Origin: Acidovorax sp. NCPPB 3576
GTDB taxonomy: Bacteria > Pseudomonadota > Gammaproteobacteria > Burkholderiales > Burkholderiaceae_C
Direction: 5' to 3'
NCBI RefSeq assembly: GCF_028473605.1
Contig: NZ_CP097267.1
Coordinates: forward strand, 337,501-401,500
Length of the DNA stretch: 64,000 nucleotides
Positions 18,409 to 26,286 of the stretch are shown here, piece after piece; the first letter of the stretch is position 1, and each line of letters begins with the position of its first letter. The position numbers and the translations under genes were made by a program. Below the pieces are notes generated by a model, which worked only from the letters and a program-made list of their open reading frames with translations, made no database searches and had not been told where the DNA came from.

Positions 18409-20693
18409 CCGACGACCACAGCGTTCCGCGCACGCCCCAGCAGACCCGTGCCTCCCGCTGGGCCCTGGGCGTGGGCGTGGCGATCATGTGCGCGATCGGG
18501 CTGGTGCTGCTCTTTCTGCTCACTGTGGCCACCAACAACCGGGCACTTTACGAGCGCAACTACGGGTGGCTGTTCGGCCTCAACGTTCTCATCGCCCTGC
18601 TGCTGCTCGCCGTGCTCGTATGGGTTGTCGTGCGCCTGGCGATGCGCCTGCGGCGGGGTCGGTTCGGCAGCCGCCTCCTGGTCAAGCTGGCGGGCATCTT
18701 TGCCGTCGTGGGGCTGTTGCCCGGCCTGCTGATCTACGTGGTGTCCTACCAGTTCGTATCCCGCTCCATCGAGAGCTGGTTCGACGTGAAGGTGGAGGGC
18801 GCCCTGGCCGCCGGCGTCAGCCTGGCCCGGGTCACGCTGGATACGATCGCCAGCGACATGGCCACGCAAACGCGCACCGCCAGCAGCCAGCTCGCGCAGG
18901 TGCCCGACGCGGGGGCGGGTGTGGTGCTCGAACGCATCCGCGACCAGCTCGGGGCCAGTGACGTGGTGCTGTTCAGCACGTCGGGCCAGCCCGTCGCCAG
19001 TGCCGGGCAGTCCCGCTTCGACCTCAGCCCCGAGCGGCCCAGCGCCCAGTTGCTGCGCAACGCGCGCCAGCAGCGCGCCACTTTCCAGATCGAGGGTCTG
19101 GACGACATCGCCGATCCCGCTGCAGTGCAGAACGCCCGGGTCAAGACCCTCGTGGCCGTCGGCAACGCCAGCGTGGGACTGCTGGTGGAGCCCCGCTACC
19201 TGCAGGCCACGCTGCGGCTTCCGCAAGTGCTGGTGTCCAACGCCATCGCCGTGCAGGAGGCCAACCGGGAGTACCAGGAGCGCGCCCTGGCCCGCGAAGG
19301 GCTGCGGCGCATGTACATCGGCACGCTCACCTTGAGCCTGTTCCTGGCCGTCTTCGGCGCCGTGCTGCTCGCCGTCCTGCTGGGCCGCCAACTGGCGCGC
19401 CCCCTGCTGGTGCTGGCCGAAGGCGTGCGCGAGGTCGCATCGGGCAACCTGAGCCCCAAGGCCGTGCTGCAGGGCAACGATGAACTGGGCGGGCTGACCC
19501 GGTCCTTCGCCGTCATGACCCAGCAACTGGCCGATGCCCGCAACGCCGTCGAGCACAGCATGGACGAGGTCGATGCGGCGCGGGCCCACTTGCAGACCAT
19601 TCTCGACAACCTCACCGCGGGCGTGATCGTGCTGGACGCCGAGGGGCGCATCCGCTCCACCAACCCCGGCGCCACCCGCATCCTGCGCGCCCCGATGGCG
19701 GCCTTCGAGAGCCGGCCGCTGGCTGACGTGCCGGGTCTGGCCGAATTCGCCAGTGCCATTCAGGGCCATTTCGAGGCTTTCCTGGGCGACCGTGAGCAAC
19801 ACGGGCTGGACCATTGGCAGCATTCCTTCGACCTCTACGGCTCGCCCGCCTCGGGCGTGGCCGCCAGTGGCACCAGCCTGGTGGCGCGGGGCGCCGAATT
19901 GCCCAACGCACTGCGCTTGCTGGTGTTCGACGACATCACGGAAATCGTCTCGGCGCAGCGTGCACAGGCTTGGGGCGAAGTCGCCCGGCGCCTGGCCCAC
20001 GAAATCAAGAATCCGCTCACACCGATTCAGCTGTCCGCTGAGCGCCTGGAAATGAAGCTCTCCGGCAAGCTGCAGGACCCTGAGCAAGCCGTGCTGACCA
20101 AATCCGTGCGCACCATCGTCGATCAGGTGGATGCGATGAAGCGGCTGGTCAACGAGTTTCGCGACTACGCCCGCCTGCCGGCGGCGGAACTGCATGCGCT
20201 CGACCTGAACGCCCTCGTCACCGACGTGCTGCAACTCTACGGCGCCGAGAACGCCACCGTCCCCGTCGAGGCCGAACTCGATCCCCGTTGCCCGCCGATC
20301 GCGGGCGATGCCCAGCAACTGCGGCAGGTCATCCACAACCTTTTGCAAAACGCACAGGACGCCAGCGAGACCCCGCGAGAGCAGGCGGAGGCTGGCGGCG
20401 GAACTGTCAGTGCGCCCGTGCGCATCACCACCCGCTGGAGCCAGTCATCGCGGCGCGTGCGCCTGACGGTGACCGACAGCGGAACGGGATTTCCCAACCA
20501 CATCCTTCAGCGGGCATTCGAACCGTATGTAACCACCAAGCCACGGGGCACTGGCCTGGGACTTGCTGTAGTGAAAAAGATCGCCGACGAGCATGGGGCC
20601 CGTGTCGATCTTGTCAATCGGGTGGAAGAGGGGGTGGTGCTTGGCGCACAAGTGTCGCTATCATTCGCCCCTGGCCACGTGGTGGCACATTAA
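18405..20693 (+). CDS. ntrY: membrane sensor histidine kinase, NtrY family
   Basis: A 762-residue sensor kinase in the inner membrane. Three to four membrane segments lie in the first 125 residues, with a further one near 305–325 before a HAMP domain. A PAS domain follows (about 395–500, DNLTAGVIVLDAEGRIRSTN). The phospho-acceptor region is EVARRLAHEIKNPLTPIQLSA (about 525, shown here split as EVARRLAHEIKNP and LTPIQLSA), and the ATPase domain has DSGTGFP and GTGLGLAVVKKI. The architecture is that of NtrY. It is coupled to DUF4390 by an ATGA overlap and its regulator follows 38 bases downstream. The signal sensed is not evident. Confidence 0.92.
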   Translation: MTDDHSVPRTPQQTRASRWALGVGVAIMCAIGLVLLFLLTVATNNRALYERNYGWLFGLNVLIALLLLAVLVWVVVRLAMRLRRGRFGSRLLVKLAGIFAVVGLLPGLLIYVVSYQFVSRSIESWFDVKVEGALAAGVSLARVTLDTIASDMATQTRTASSQLAQVPDAGAGVVLERIRDQLGASDVVLFSTSGQPVASAGQSRFDLSPERPSAQLLRNARQQRATFQIEGLDDIADPAAVQNARVKTLVAVGNASVGLLVEPRYLQATLRLPQVLVSNAIAVQEANREYQERALAREGLRRMYIGTLTLSLFLAVFGAVLLAVLLGRQLARPLLVLAEGVREVASGNLSPKAVLQGNDELGGLTRSFAVMTQQLADARNAVEHSMDEVDAARAHLQTILDNLTAGVIVLDAEGRIRSTNPGATRILRAPMAAFESRPLADVPGLAEFASAIQGHFEAFLGDREQHGLDHWQHSFDLYGSPASGVAASGTSLVARGAELPNALRLLVFDDITEIVSAQRAQAWGEVARRLAHEIKNPLTPIQLSAERLEMKLSGKLQDPEQAVLTKSVRTIVDQVDAMKRLVNEFRDYARLPAAELHALDLNALVTDVLQLYGAENATVPVEAELDPRCPPIAGDAQQLRQVIHNLLQNAQDASETPREQAEAGGGTVSAPVRITTRWSQSSRRVRLTVTDSGTGFPNHILQRAFEPYVTTKPRGTGLGLAVVKKIADEHGARVDLVNRVEEGVVLGAQVSLSFAPGHVVAH

Positions 20694-20731
20694 CAACACT
20701 TGGAAACGTATCGCGAGGCTGATCAAAACCC

Positions 20732-21430
20732 ATGGCAAACATACTGGTGGTGGACGACGAACTGGGCATCCGTGACCTTTTGTCGGAAATTCTGAACGAT
20801 GAAGGGCACAGCGTGGACCTCGCAGAGAACGCCACGCAGGCCCGCGCCGCCCGTGCCGCCAATGCGTACGACCTCGTGCTTCTTGACATCTGGATGCCCG
20901 ATACCGATGGCGTCTCGCTCCTCAAGGAGTGGGCCATGGCCGGTACGCTCACCATGCCCGTGATCATGATGAGCGGCCACGCCACCATCGACACCGCGGT
21001 CGAAGCCACCCGCATCGGCGCCTTTTCCTTCCTGGAAAAGCCCATCACGATGCAGAAGCTTCTCAAGGCGGTCGAGCAGGGCCTGGCGCGCAGCGCCGCG
21101 CAGCCGGCTGCATCGGCCACCGCGCCGGCTGCTGCCACCCCGCCGCCTGCGATGGCGGCCCCCGCTGCACCCGATACCCAGGGTGTGCCGGTGGCGCCTT
21201 TGCCCGTGGTCGCGAAAGACCCCGGTCCGCACGCGCACCAGGGGTTCGATCTGGACCGCCCGCTGCGTGAAGCCCGCGACGGTTTCGAGAAGGCGTACTT
21301 CGAGTTTCATCTGGCGCGCGAAGGCGGCTCCATGACGCGCGTGGCCGAAAAAACGGGCCTGGAGCGCACCCACCTGTACCGCAAGCTGCGCCAGCTCGGC
21401 GTGGACCTGGGCCGCGGCAAACGCAATTAA
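20732..21430 (+). CDS. short NtrX-like response regulator (REC + Fis-type HTH, no AAA+)
   Basis: A 232-residue response regulator. The receiver domain (about 1–120) has DD at 9–10, the phospho-acceptor Asp in LVLLDIWMPDTDG, and the conserved Lys in LEKPI. A Pro/Ala-rich linker (about 125–165) leads to a Fis-type helix-turn-helix (GSMTRVAEKTGLERTHLYRKL). The sigma-54-interacting AAA+ domain of true NtrX is absent. This short form paired with NtrY is, to my knowledge, typical in this lineage and not a fresh truncation. tRNA-Phe lies 51 bases downstream. Confidence 0.9.
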   Translation: MANILVVDDELGIRDLLSEILNDEGHSVDLAENATQARAARAANAYDLVLLDIWMPDTDGVSLLKEWAMAGTLTMPVIMMSGHATIDTAVEATRIGAFSFLEKPITMQKLLKAVEQGLARSAAQPAASATAPAAATPPPAMAAPAAPDTQGVPVAPLPVVAKDPGPHAHQGFDLDRPLREARDGFEKAYFEFHLAREGGSMTRVAEKTGLERTHLYRKLRQLGVDLGRGKRN

Positions 21431-21481
21431 GTCGCCTGAGTTTCAAAACGCCTCTTTTTTCTGGTTATAATTTGAGGCTTA

Positions 21482-21557
21482 GGCCCGGTAGCTCAGTCGG
21501 TAGAGCAGAGGATTGAAAATCCTTGTGTCGGTGGTTCGATTCCGCCCCAGGCCACCA
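21482..21557 (+). tRNA. tRNA-Phe (GAA), probable prophage attachment site
   Basis: A 76-base tRNA with anticodon GAA, D arm GCTC…GAGC, T arm GGTGGTTCGATTCCGCC and encoded CCA. The acceptor arms GGCCCGG and CCAGGCC leave one C·A mismatch at position 5:68. A prophage integrase lies 0.9 kb downstream, and tRNA 3' ends are the usual targets, so the 3' half may be phage-derived (attL). No second copy of the 3' end was found in the window. Confidence 0.95.
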
Positions 21558-21565
21558 TGTCATGT

Positions 21566-21603
21566 AAGCCGCTATAGCTATGAAAGCTATAGCGGCTTTT
21601 TCG
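21566..21603 (+). terminator. terminator after tRNA-Phe
   Basis: A perfect 14-bp inverted repeat (AAGCCGCTATAGCT at 21566–21579 with 21585–21598), 5-base loop, then TTTTTCGCTTTATT. A strong intrinsic terminator for the tRNA transcript. Confidence 0.93.
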
Positions 21604-21699
21604 CTTTATTCCCGCGTTGGGAATTGACACTTCTTTCAAGGCGATCGTTTTTTTCTTGTTGCTGATGCGGGCAACTGTGCGTACAGTAGCTTAGTGGTC

Positions 21700-21741
21700 T
21701 GTGGATAACATGTCTCTTGTCGTTCCATAACCTGTGGATAA
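21700..21741 (+). promoter_or_regulatory. two perfect DnaA boxes upstream of a retropepsin gene pair
   Basis: TGTGGATAA, the exact complement of the consensus DnaA box TTATCCACA, occurs at 21700–21708 and again at 21733–21741, with start points 33 bases apart (about three helical turns). A TATAAC (21747–21752) follows the second box and could be a -10 element for the gene starting at 21769. A separate palindrome ACTGT-GCGT-ACAGT lies at 21674–21687. The boxes are seen directly; DnaA control is inferred. Confidence 0.6.
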
Positions 21742-21768
21742 TCTTGTATAACTCTTGGTAGGTGGCTC

Positions 21769-22011
21769 ATGATTGCGCTTGAAACTGAGCTCCATGCGTA
21801 TAGGGAGCAATTGCCAGCCATGTTGTCGCAGCATGAAGGTGACTACGTGGTGATCAGGGGCGATTCGCCTGTTCAGTTTGCTCGGACTTATGAGGAAGCC
21901 CTCACATGGGCTTATGCCAAATTCGGACTCGAAGCCTTTTTCGTAAAAAAGGTCGCGGAGGACCAGGACGTGGCTCACTTTGCGCGTGACTTGGGTCCGT
22001 GCCGCAGATAA
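21769..22011 (+). CDS. small unknown protein upstream of retropepsin
   Basis: An 80-residue soluble protein (MIALETELHAYREQLPAML…). The middle reads HEGDYVVIRGDSPVQFARTYEEALTW, shown split as HEGDYVVIRGDSP and VQFARTYEEALTW; it resembles small domains of the DUF5678 type that accompany aspartyl protease genes. The C-terminus (FGLEAFFVKKVAEDQDVAHFARDLGPC) is helical. Its stop lies inside the next gene, whose GTG start is 13 bases upstream, so the two are translationally coupled. It stands between tRNA-Phe and the integrase, behind two DnaA boxes. Function unknown. Confidence 0.75.
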   Translation: MIALETELHAYREQLPAMLSQHEGDYVVIRGDSPVQFARTYEEALTWAYAKFGLEAFFVKKVAEDQDVAHFARDLGPCRR

Positions 22012-22433
22012 GTGGTGGGTATGGGCCAAGTGGAGTCATCATTGACGTATGGATCGGCGTCAGTGATCCACGCGCGAATGCGATGAGGGCTGTTGGGCAA
22101 TCCGTTCCTTCGCCCATCCGCCTGCCATTCCTGGTCGATAGTGGGGCTGACACCACCATGGTTAACGAGGACACCATGCGTAGTTTGGCAATCCCGCAAC
22201 GCGGCGCACGCGACATTGTGGGCTCTACAACCCACATTGCGCCCACGACCTGCAACTCCTATGACGTGCGATTTGAACTCCGTACGCCTGGCGAGCATGC
22301 TCTCGTCCTGCCCGCCCTTGAGGTGCTCGCACGACCCTTTTTTAACGTCTCCATCTTCGGGTTGATCGGTAGAGATGTACTTGACAGACTGACCTTCACC
22401 ATGGGACACGAACGTTTTAGGTTGGAATACTAG
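21999..22433 (+). CDS. retropepsin-like aspartyl protease
   Basis: A 144-residue protein starting with GTG inside the previous gene. The motif LPFLVDSGADTTMV (catalytic Asp at about residue 47, flap-side D-S-G-A-D) is the signature of retropepsin-type proteases, which work as dimers with one D-S/T-G per chain. A second family element, FGLIGRDVLDRLTF (hydrophobic-hydrophobic-G), is near the C-terminus. No signal peptide or membrane segment is visible, so it should be cytoplasmic. It converges with and overlaps the integrase stop by 3 bases. Partner protein upstream; substrate unknown. Confidence 0.8.
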   Translation: MPQISGGYGPSGVIIDVWIGVSDPRANAMRAVGQSVPSPIRLPFLVDSGADTTMVNEDTMRSLAIPQRGARDIVGSTTHIAPTTCNSYDVRFELRTPGEHALVLPALEVLARPFFNVSIFGLIGRDVLDRLTFTMGHERFRLEY

Positions 22434-23473
22434 CCTAGCCCCTTGCGTACGGATATGCGCGAACGGTCGTAGATCTTTGCGGTGGTCTTCGCGTCGGCAT
22501 GCAGCTCTGGCAGCGCACCATATTGCGCCTTGTGTTGGGTCGTGTAGTAGGCGCGCAGATCGTGGAACGTGAAGCGCCTTGGGATCACCTTGTCCTTCAC
22601 GGCTGTTGCCATTGCCCGCTGCCAGGTCGAGGCGAAGCCCGTGTCTGTGTACGGGTTGCCATCTCGTGTTGTGAACACATGCAGGCATCCATCGGGCCGG
22701 GGCAGCGCGCGCGCGCGGCGCACTAGGTCTTCCATTGCCGACGTGATGACCACGTTCTCGGCTCGTTTTGCTCCCCCGTGCTGCTTCGCGCGCATCAGGC
22801 GGATCACGCTCGCCGCGCTGTCGATCTGCGGCAGCGTCAGGTGTAGAAACTCCACGCGGCGAGAGCCAGCCATTGCGGCGAACTCAGCCATCAGCGCGAT
22901 GACCTTCCGCTGCTCCCCCTGGCTGGCCAGCCAAGCGATGAACCGGGCCAGCTCGGCCGGCTCGGGCGCCTCCGTGCGGGGGCTCTCAAGGTTGCGCTTT
23001 ACTTGCTTGCACGGATTCACGTCAATGTCGCCGCGCTCTACCGCAACGGTCATCAGGTTTGACAGCAAGGCAATCTCACGATTCGCGCGCACCGGTGCAT
23101 CGGCGCGCTCCACGCGCAGATAGCGGGCAATGTCGGCAGGGCGGATGATGCGCGCCGAGGCCTTGCCCATCACCTCCAGCAGCTTCACGCTGTAGATGGT
23201 GTAGTCCTTCTTGGTCTGGTCGCTCAGGCGCTTCCATTGGGGTAGCGTTTGGTATGTGCGCCAAAGCTCAAGTAGTGTCCCGCTGTCGTCTGCGGCACCG
23301 TTCATGTCCAGCACCTTCTGGATGGCTGCCCGTTTGTCCTGACCCAGGTTCACCGGTTTCCCACCCATGGGGTGGTATCGGTAGGTCACCTTGTCGCCGC
23401 CTTTGTGGGGCCGAGCCTCCATACGCGGCAGAAGGCCGAACCCCGACGCGCGGTCGCGCTTTCTCCCCATCAT
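22430..23473 (-). CDS. int: phage integrase (tyrosine recombinase)
   Basis: A 347-residue site-specific recombinase for prophage integration and excision. The start (MMGRKRDRASGFGLLPRMEA) overlaps the upstream stop as ATGA. Arm-type binding and core-binding domains (about 1–160) precede the catalytic domain with Arg in AMAGSRRVEFLHL, Lys in KQHGGAKRAENVV, the H-x-x-R box FTFHDLRAYYTT and the nucleophile Tyr in KTTAKIYDRSRI near the C-terminus. It lies next to tRNA-Phe and is the last gene of a leftward operon, the usual arrangement for an integrase at the end of a prophage. Confidence 0.95.
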   Translation of the reverse strand: MMGRKRDRASGFGLLPRMEARPHKGGDKVTYRYHPMGGKPVNLGQDKRAAIQKVLDMNGAADDSGTLLELWRTYQTLPQWKRLSDQTKKDYTIYSVKLLEVMGKASARIIRPADIARYLRVERADAPVRANREIALLSNLMTVAVERGDIDVNPCKQVKRNLESPRTEAPEPAELARFIAWLASQGEQRKVIALMAEFAAMAGSRRVEFLHLTLPQIDSAASVIRLMRAKQHGGAKRAENVVITSAMEDLVRRARALPRPDGCLHVFTTRDGNPYTDTGFASTWQRAMATAVKDKVIPRRFTFHDLRAYYTTQHKAQYGALPELHADAKTTAKIYDRSRISVRKGLG

Positions 23474-23706
23474 CGACTCCAGTTGAATCCGCCGGCCTTC
23501 TTCGTGGTGCCGACCCGGTTGAGACGCTCCTCTGCCATCCGACGGCCGACCAGTGGCAGCCCATCGGGGCGGCGCGGCAGGCTCTCCACGTCCAGCAGCA
23601 GGCACATGTGCCGCATCTGGGCATGGCGCTGGGTCAGCGGCGCGCACAGATCATCGATCTCGGCGGCTGTCAGGTGCGGAGTTATGGCGGCGATCGCTTC
23701 TGTCAT
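23470..23706 (-). CDS. DUF4224-type small protein upstream of integrase
   Basis: A 78-residue protein with LTAAEIDDLCAPLTQRHAQM then LLLDVESLPRRPDGLPLVGRRMAEERL. The pattern (acidic helix, Arg/Gln helix, then a P-x-R-x-D-G-x-P-x-V strand) matches DUF4224, small proteins commonly encoded directly before phage integrases and possibly serving as excision or integration cofactors. The stop overlaps the int start (ATGA), and its own ATG overlaps the preceding gene by 4 bases. Confidence 0.65.
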   Translation of the reverse strand: MTEAIAAITPHLTAAEIDDLCAPLTQRHAQMRHMCLLLDVESLPRRPDGLPLVGRRMAEERLNRVGTTKKAGGFNWSR

Positions 23707-24173
23707 CCCGTACCCCCTGCCGATTCGCCCTCGACCTGCTGCGAGCCTGCCCGCTCTACCTCGTACAGGGCCTGGGCCATTTCAAGCAGGCGCACGGGAT
23801 CTGGCGCCCGGCCCGGTTCGCCCCTGCGGCCTGCGATCTCCAGGCAAAACTCCATTACCAATTCCTCCTGGCCGGGCGTCATGCAATCGAATTGGGGCTC
23901 CCACGTCGCTGCTGATGTGGCGCTGGGTGCGGCTGCCGGCGGGCGAGCATAGCGGTCCAGCGCGTTGACCGCAGCGCGCACGTACTTGGGCACCGCACGG
24001 GCCTTGTCGTGGGCCTGCACCATGCGCACCTGCGCGCTTTGGTCCAGCGGCGGATTGCCCAGCACGTCCGCGATGTTGCGCGCGGTGGCCACCAGCTCTT
24101 CGGGGCTCTGCCCGATCTCGCACTGCACCCAGGCCACGAGGCGGCGCAGGTGCTGCAGGTCAGAGCGCTTCAT
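23703..24173 (-). CDS. hypothetical phage protein
   Basis: A 156-residue protein, mostly helical (MKRSDLQHLRRLVAWVQCEIGQSPEELVATARN…), with an Ala/Pro/Thr linker near 75–90 and a second helical part (MTPGQEELVMEFCLEIAGRRGEPG). I do not recognise a family. It belongs to the leftward chain of overlapping genes that ends with int: 4-base overlap downstream and 14-base overlap upstream. Confidence 0.7.
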   Translation of the reverse strand: MKRSDLQHLRRLVAWVQCEIGQSPEELVATARNIADVLGNPPLDQSAQVRMVQAHDKARAVPKYVRAAVNALDRYARPPAAAPSATSAATWEPQFDCMTPGQEELVMEFCLEIAGRRGEPGRAPDPVRLLEMAQALYEVERAGSQQVEGESAGGTG

Positions 24174-24390
24174 GGTATTCGCCCCAGTTGATTGTGAGAG
24201 CCAGCACCGGGCAGCTGAAACTGAGCCCTGTGCGCTGCTGGAATCTCTCCTGAGCGCTGGCCAAGGCGTCCTCGAGATCCTGCCGAGTTTCCTCTGCTGC
24301 TGCTTGCAGGTTGGCCATCACTGCCGCGGCCACTTGGCCAGGGCTTGGGTTCAGGTGGTCCATGCTCACCGTGGAGTTGGCTGCCTTCAT
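24160..24390 (-). CDS. small hypothetical phage protein
   Basis: A 76-residue protein starting MKAANSTVSMDHLNPSPGQV, then a long amphipathic, probably coiled-coil helix (AAEETRQDLEDALASAQERFQQRT), ending in LALTINWGEYHEAL. The upstream extension of the frame is out of place because the chosen ATG overlaps the preceding stop as ATGA. No family recognised. Confidence 0.65.
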   Translation of the reverse strand: MKAANSTVSMDHLNPSPGQVAAAVMANLQAAAEETRQDLEDALASAQERFQQRTGLSFSCPVLALTINWGEYHEAL

Positions 24391-25229
24391 AGTGCGGCCT
24401 CCCTGAGAGGCGCTCGGATGCCCACTTTTTCGAGTGCTTCTTTCGCGATGTTCAGCGCTTCGGCGGCTGCGCTGAAGTAGCTGCAGCAAAGTGCATCGGA
24501 TAGCCGGTCGAAGGTGAATCCGTTCGCGCATTCGAGGCCCTCGATCAAGTCGATCAGTTCGCTCGCCTCAAATGTCCGCCAGCGCAGATCGTCGGGGAGG
24601 GGTGCGTCCGTTCTCATGATCTCCAGGTGCAGGCCTTTCAGCAGCCACTGCGCGTGCTGAAGGGCGCCGTGGAGGCCGTGCACAGCCCCTGGTTCATCAA
24701 CGCCCGCGTCCCCCCCGAACAGGTGAACCAGTGTCTGCAACACAGCCAGGGCGTGATCCATTCGAATGAACAGGCTGTTGTGTTGATCTGGTGCGAGCGT
24801 GTACTGGACGACTTGGGGCTGTTCTTGCCGGGCGTGCTCGCCCCGTCCGGGGACGTGCTCCGTCTTGGAGGGCGGCGAATCGGTGAGCGCGTCCAGGAGA
24901 GTGTGCGCCGCGAGGATGGAATCGAAGCGCTCTTTGGAGGTGTCCACGTCGAGCGCCCTTTGCGCAGCATGGGTTAGCGCGCGGATTGTGCGCAGGCTTT
25001 CACGATCAGAATCGGTTTTTATCTGCTGCAGACCTTCAGCAACGTTGAACGCGGCAAGGAGGATATGGCTGGCTTCGTCGGCTCGGTCTTCAACCTCCGT
25101 GGCGCACCATGCGGATTCAAGCGCGCGCGTGAGTGCATCGATGGTCGCTGTGGGGGTCGTCTGCAGCACCTGCTTGGCTGCAGGCGTAACACGGGTTTTT
25201 CGAGGGGGTGCAGTGGCGACGGCGTTCAT
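24387..25229 (-). CDS. hypothetical phage protein
   Basis: A 280-residue soluble protein. After a basic, Thr/Pro-rich N-terminus (MNAVATAPPRKTRVTPAAKQ) there are helical segments (ALESAWCATEVEDRADEASH, LAVLQTLVHLFGGDAGVDEP) and a C-terminal part rich in acidic and Leu residues (ASELIDLIEGLECANGF). The start overlaps the preceding stop as ATGA. The frame is open 112 codons further upstream, but that part is antisense-like sequence over the neighbouring gene. No domain recognised. Confidence 0.65.
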   Translation of the reverse strand: MNAVATAPPRKTRVTPAAKQVLQTTPTATIDALTRALESAWCATEVEDRADEASHILLAAFNVAEGLQQIKTDSDRESLRTIRALTHAAQRALDVDTSKERFDSILAAHTLLDALTDSPPSKTEHVPGRGEHARQEQPQVVQYTLAPDQHNSLFIRMDHALAVLQTLVHLFGGDAGVDEPGAVHGLHGALQHAQWLLKGLHLEIMRTDAPLPDDLRWRTFEASELIDLIEGLECANGFTFDRLSDALCCSYFSAAAEALNIAKEALEKVGIRAPLREAAL

Positions 25230-25852
25230 GCTTTCAACTCCATGCGCATGTCGCGCGCAACCAGGCCGGACAGCGTGCGCACCTGCCACTCTGTCAGACC
25301 GCTGATGGTGATGGTCCTTCCGGCCTCGGGCTGAAGGTGGATGTATGCACCGCCCTCGGCCTCGCCGATGCCGGTCACCCGACCGACCTCCAGGACGCCG
25401 GGCCGGTCGTAGCGCTCGCGCCGGTTGTAGATGCCATGCACCTTGCCCAGAATCTGGATTCGCTCCCATTCCTCGGTCGGGATCGGTTTCCAGCCGCGCG
25501 ACTCTCCGTGCACGAAGCGCTCGAACTGGCCGTTGCTTCGGTGAATTTCCTGCACGCATGTCCATCGGCTGGAGAATGGCCAGCAGCCCGGCGCTCCGAC
25601 AACCTCACCGGCTGGCGGACTGTGGTGCAGCAGATATCGCCCTTCGCCGCGGTACTCGCGCACGTCGAAATCGATGTCGAGAACGTCCCCTTTATCGGCC
25701 TCTGGCCAGGCCAGATTTTCATGGTCCACCACCAGGTGGCGGCCGGCCCCATAGCCGAACGGCTGGGGCAAAGGGGTGACCTCCGCCACTACGCGGGCGG
25801 TGCTGGCGCGGGGCTTGCGAACCCCCGATGGGGTGTCGATCACAGCGTTCAT
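25226..25852 (-). CDS. S24/LexA-fold-like protein without HTH (1)
   Basis: A 208-residue protein. The central part, LVVDHENLAWPEADKGDVLD, IDFDVREYRGEGRYLL, then IQILGKVHGIY about 60 residues later, follows the strand order of the S24 (LexA/CI C-terminal) fold. The G-D-S-M serine is replaced (DHENLAWP) and no catalytic Lys is evident, so self-cleavage is unlikely. There is no helix-turn-helix. The next gene upstream encodes a shorter protein with the same pattern. It sits in the leftward int operon. A binding partner or decoy of S24 repressors is conceivable, but function is unknown. Confidence 0.6.
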   Translation of the reverse strand: MNAVIDTPSGVRKPRASTARVVAEVTPLPQPFGYGAGRHLVVDHENLAWPEADKGDVLDIDFDVREYRGEGRYLLHHSPPAGEVVGAPGCWPFSSRWTCVQEIHRSNGQFERFVHGESRGWKPIPTEEWERIQILGKVHGIYNRRERYDRPGVLEVGRVTGIGEAEGGAYIHLQPEAGRTITISGLTEWQVRTLSGLVARDMRMELKA

Positions 25853-26286
25853 GCTGCAGCCCTCCGCAGCTTGCTCGCGGGCTTATAGACCTCACGCACC
25901 ACGCCATAGACGGTGATGCGCGATTGCAGGTCTGGTGACACTGGCGCCCAGGCCTGCGCGGCTACGTCCAAGCCCCACAACCTGCAGCCCTCAGTGTCAG
26001 GCCGGATCTGGAAGCGACGCGCCCCGTGCCAGCGGGCTCCATCTTCGTGATCGATCGCGATCAGGTAGAGCCCGTCGTGTCGGAAGGTTCGTCGGTCGAA
26101 ATCGACCTCGATACAGTCTCCCGACTCGATTTCAGGGTGGCACAGCGGGGCGTGCACCTGCACCAGCTGCTGGCCGAAAAGATGGGCGAGATCGTCCGGC
26201 GCTGCTATCCGCTCCACCGCCCGCGCGGGCAGGCCCGAACCGCGCGCCTCGCGGTTCGCACTTGGGCGTTCTGCTACAACTTTCAT
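25849..26286 (-). CDS. S24/LexA-fold-like protein without HTH (2)
   Basis: A 145-residue protein related in pattern to its downstream neighbour: LVQVHAPLCHPEIESGDCIE, VDFDRRTFRHDGLYLIAIDH, and ITVYGVVREVYKP near the C-terminus. As in the neighbour, the catalytic Ser/Lys of S24 peptidases are missing and no DNA-binding domain precedes it. The chosen ATG overlaps the upstream stop as ATGA, and its own stop overlaps the next start. The two genes may be a tandem duplication. Confidence 0.6.
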   Translation of the reverse strand: MKVVAERPSANREARGSGLPARAVERIAAPDDLAHLFGQQLVQVHAPLCHPEIESGDCIEVDFDRRTFRHDGLYLIAIDHEDGARWHGARRFQIRPDTEGCRLWGLDVAAQAWAPVSPDLQSRITVYGVVREVYKPASKLRRAAA

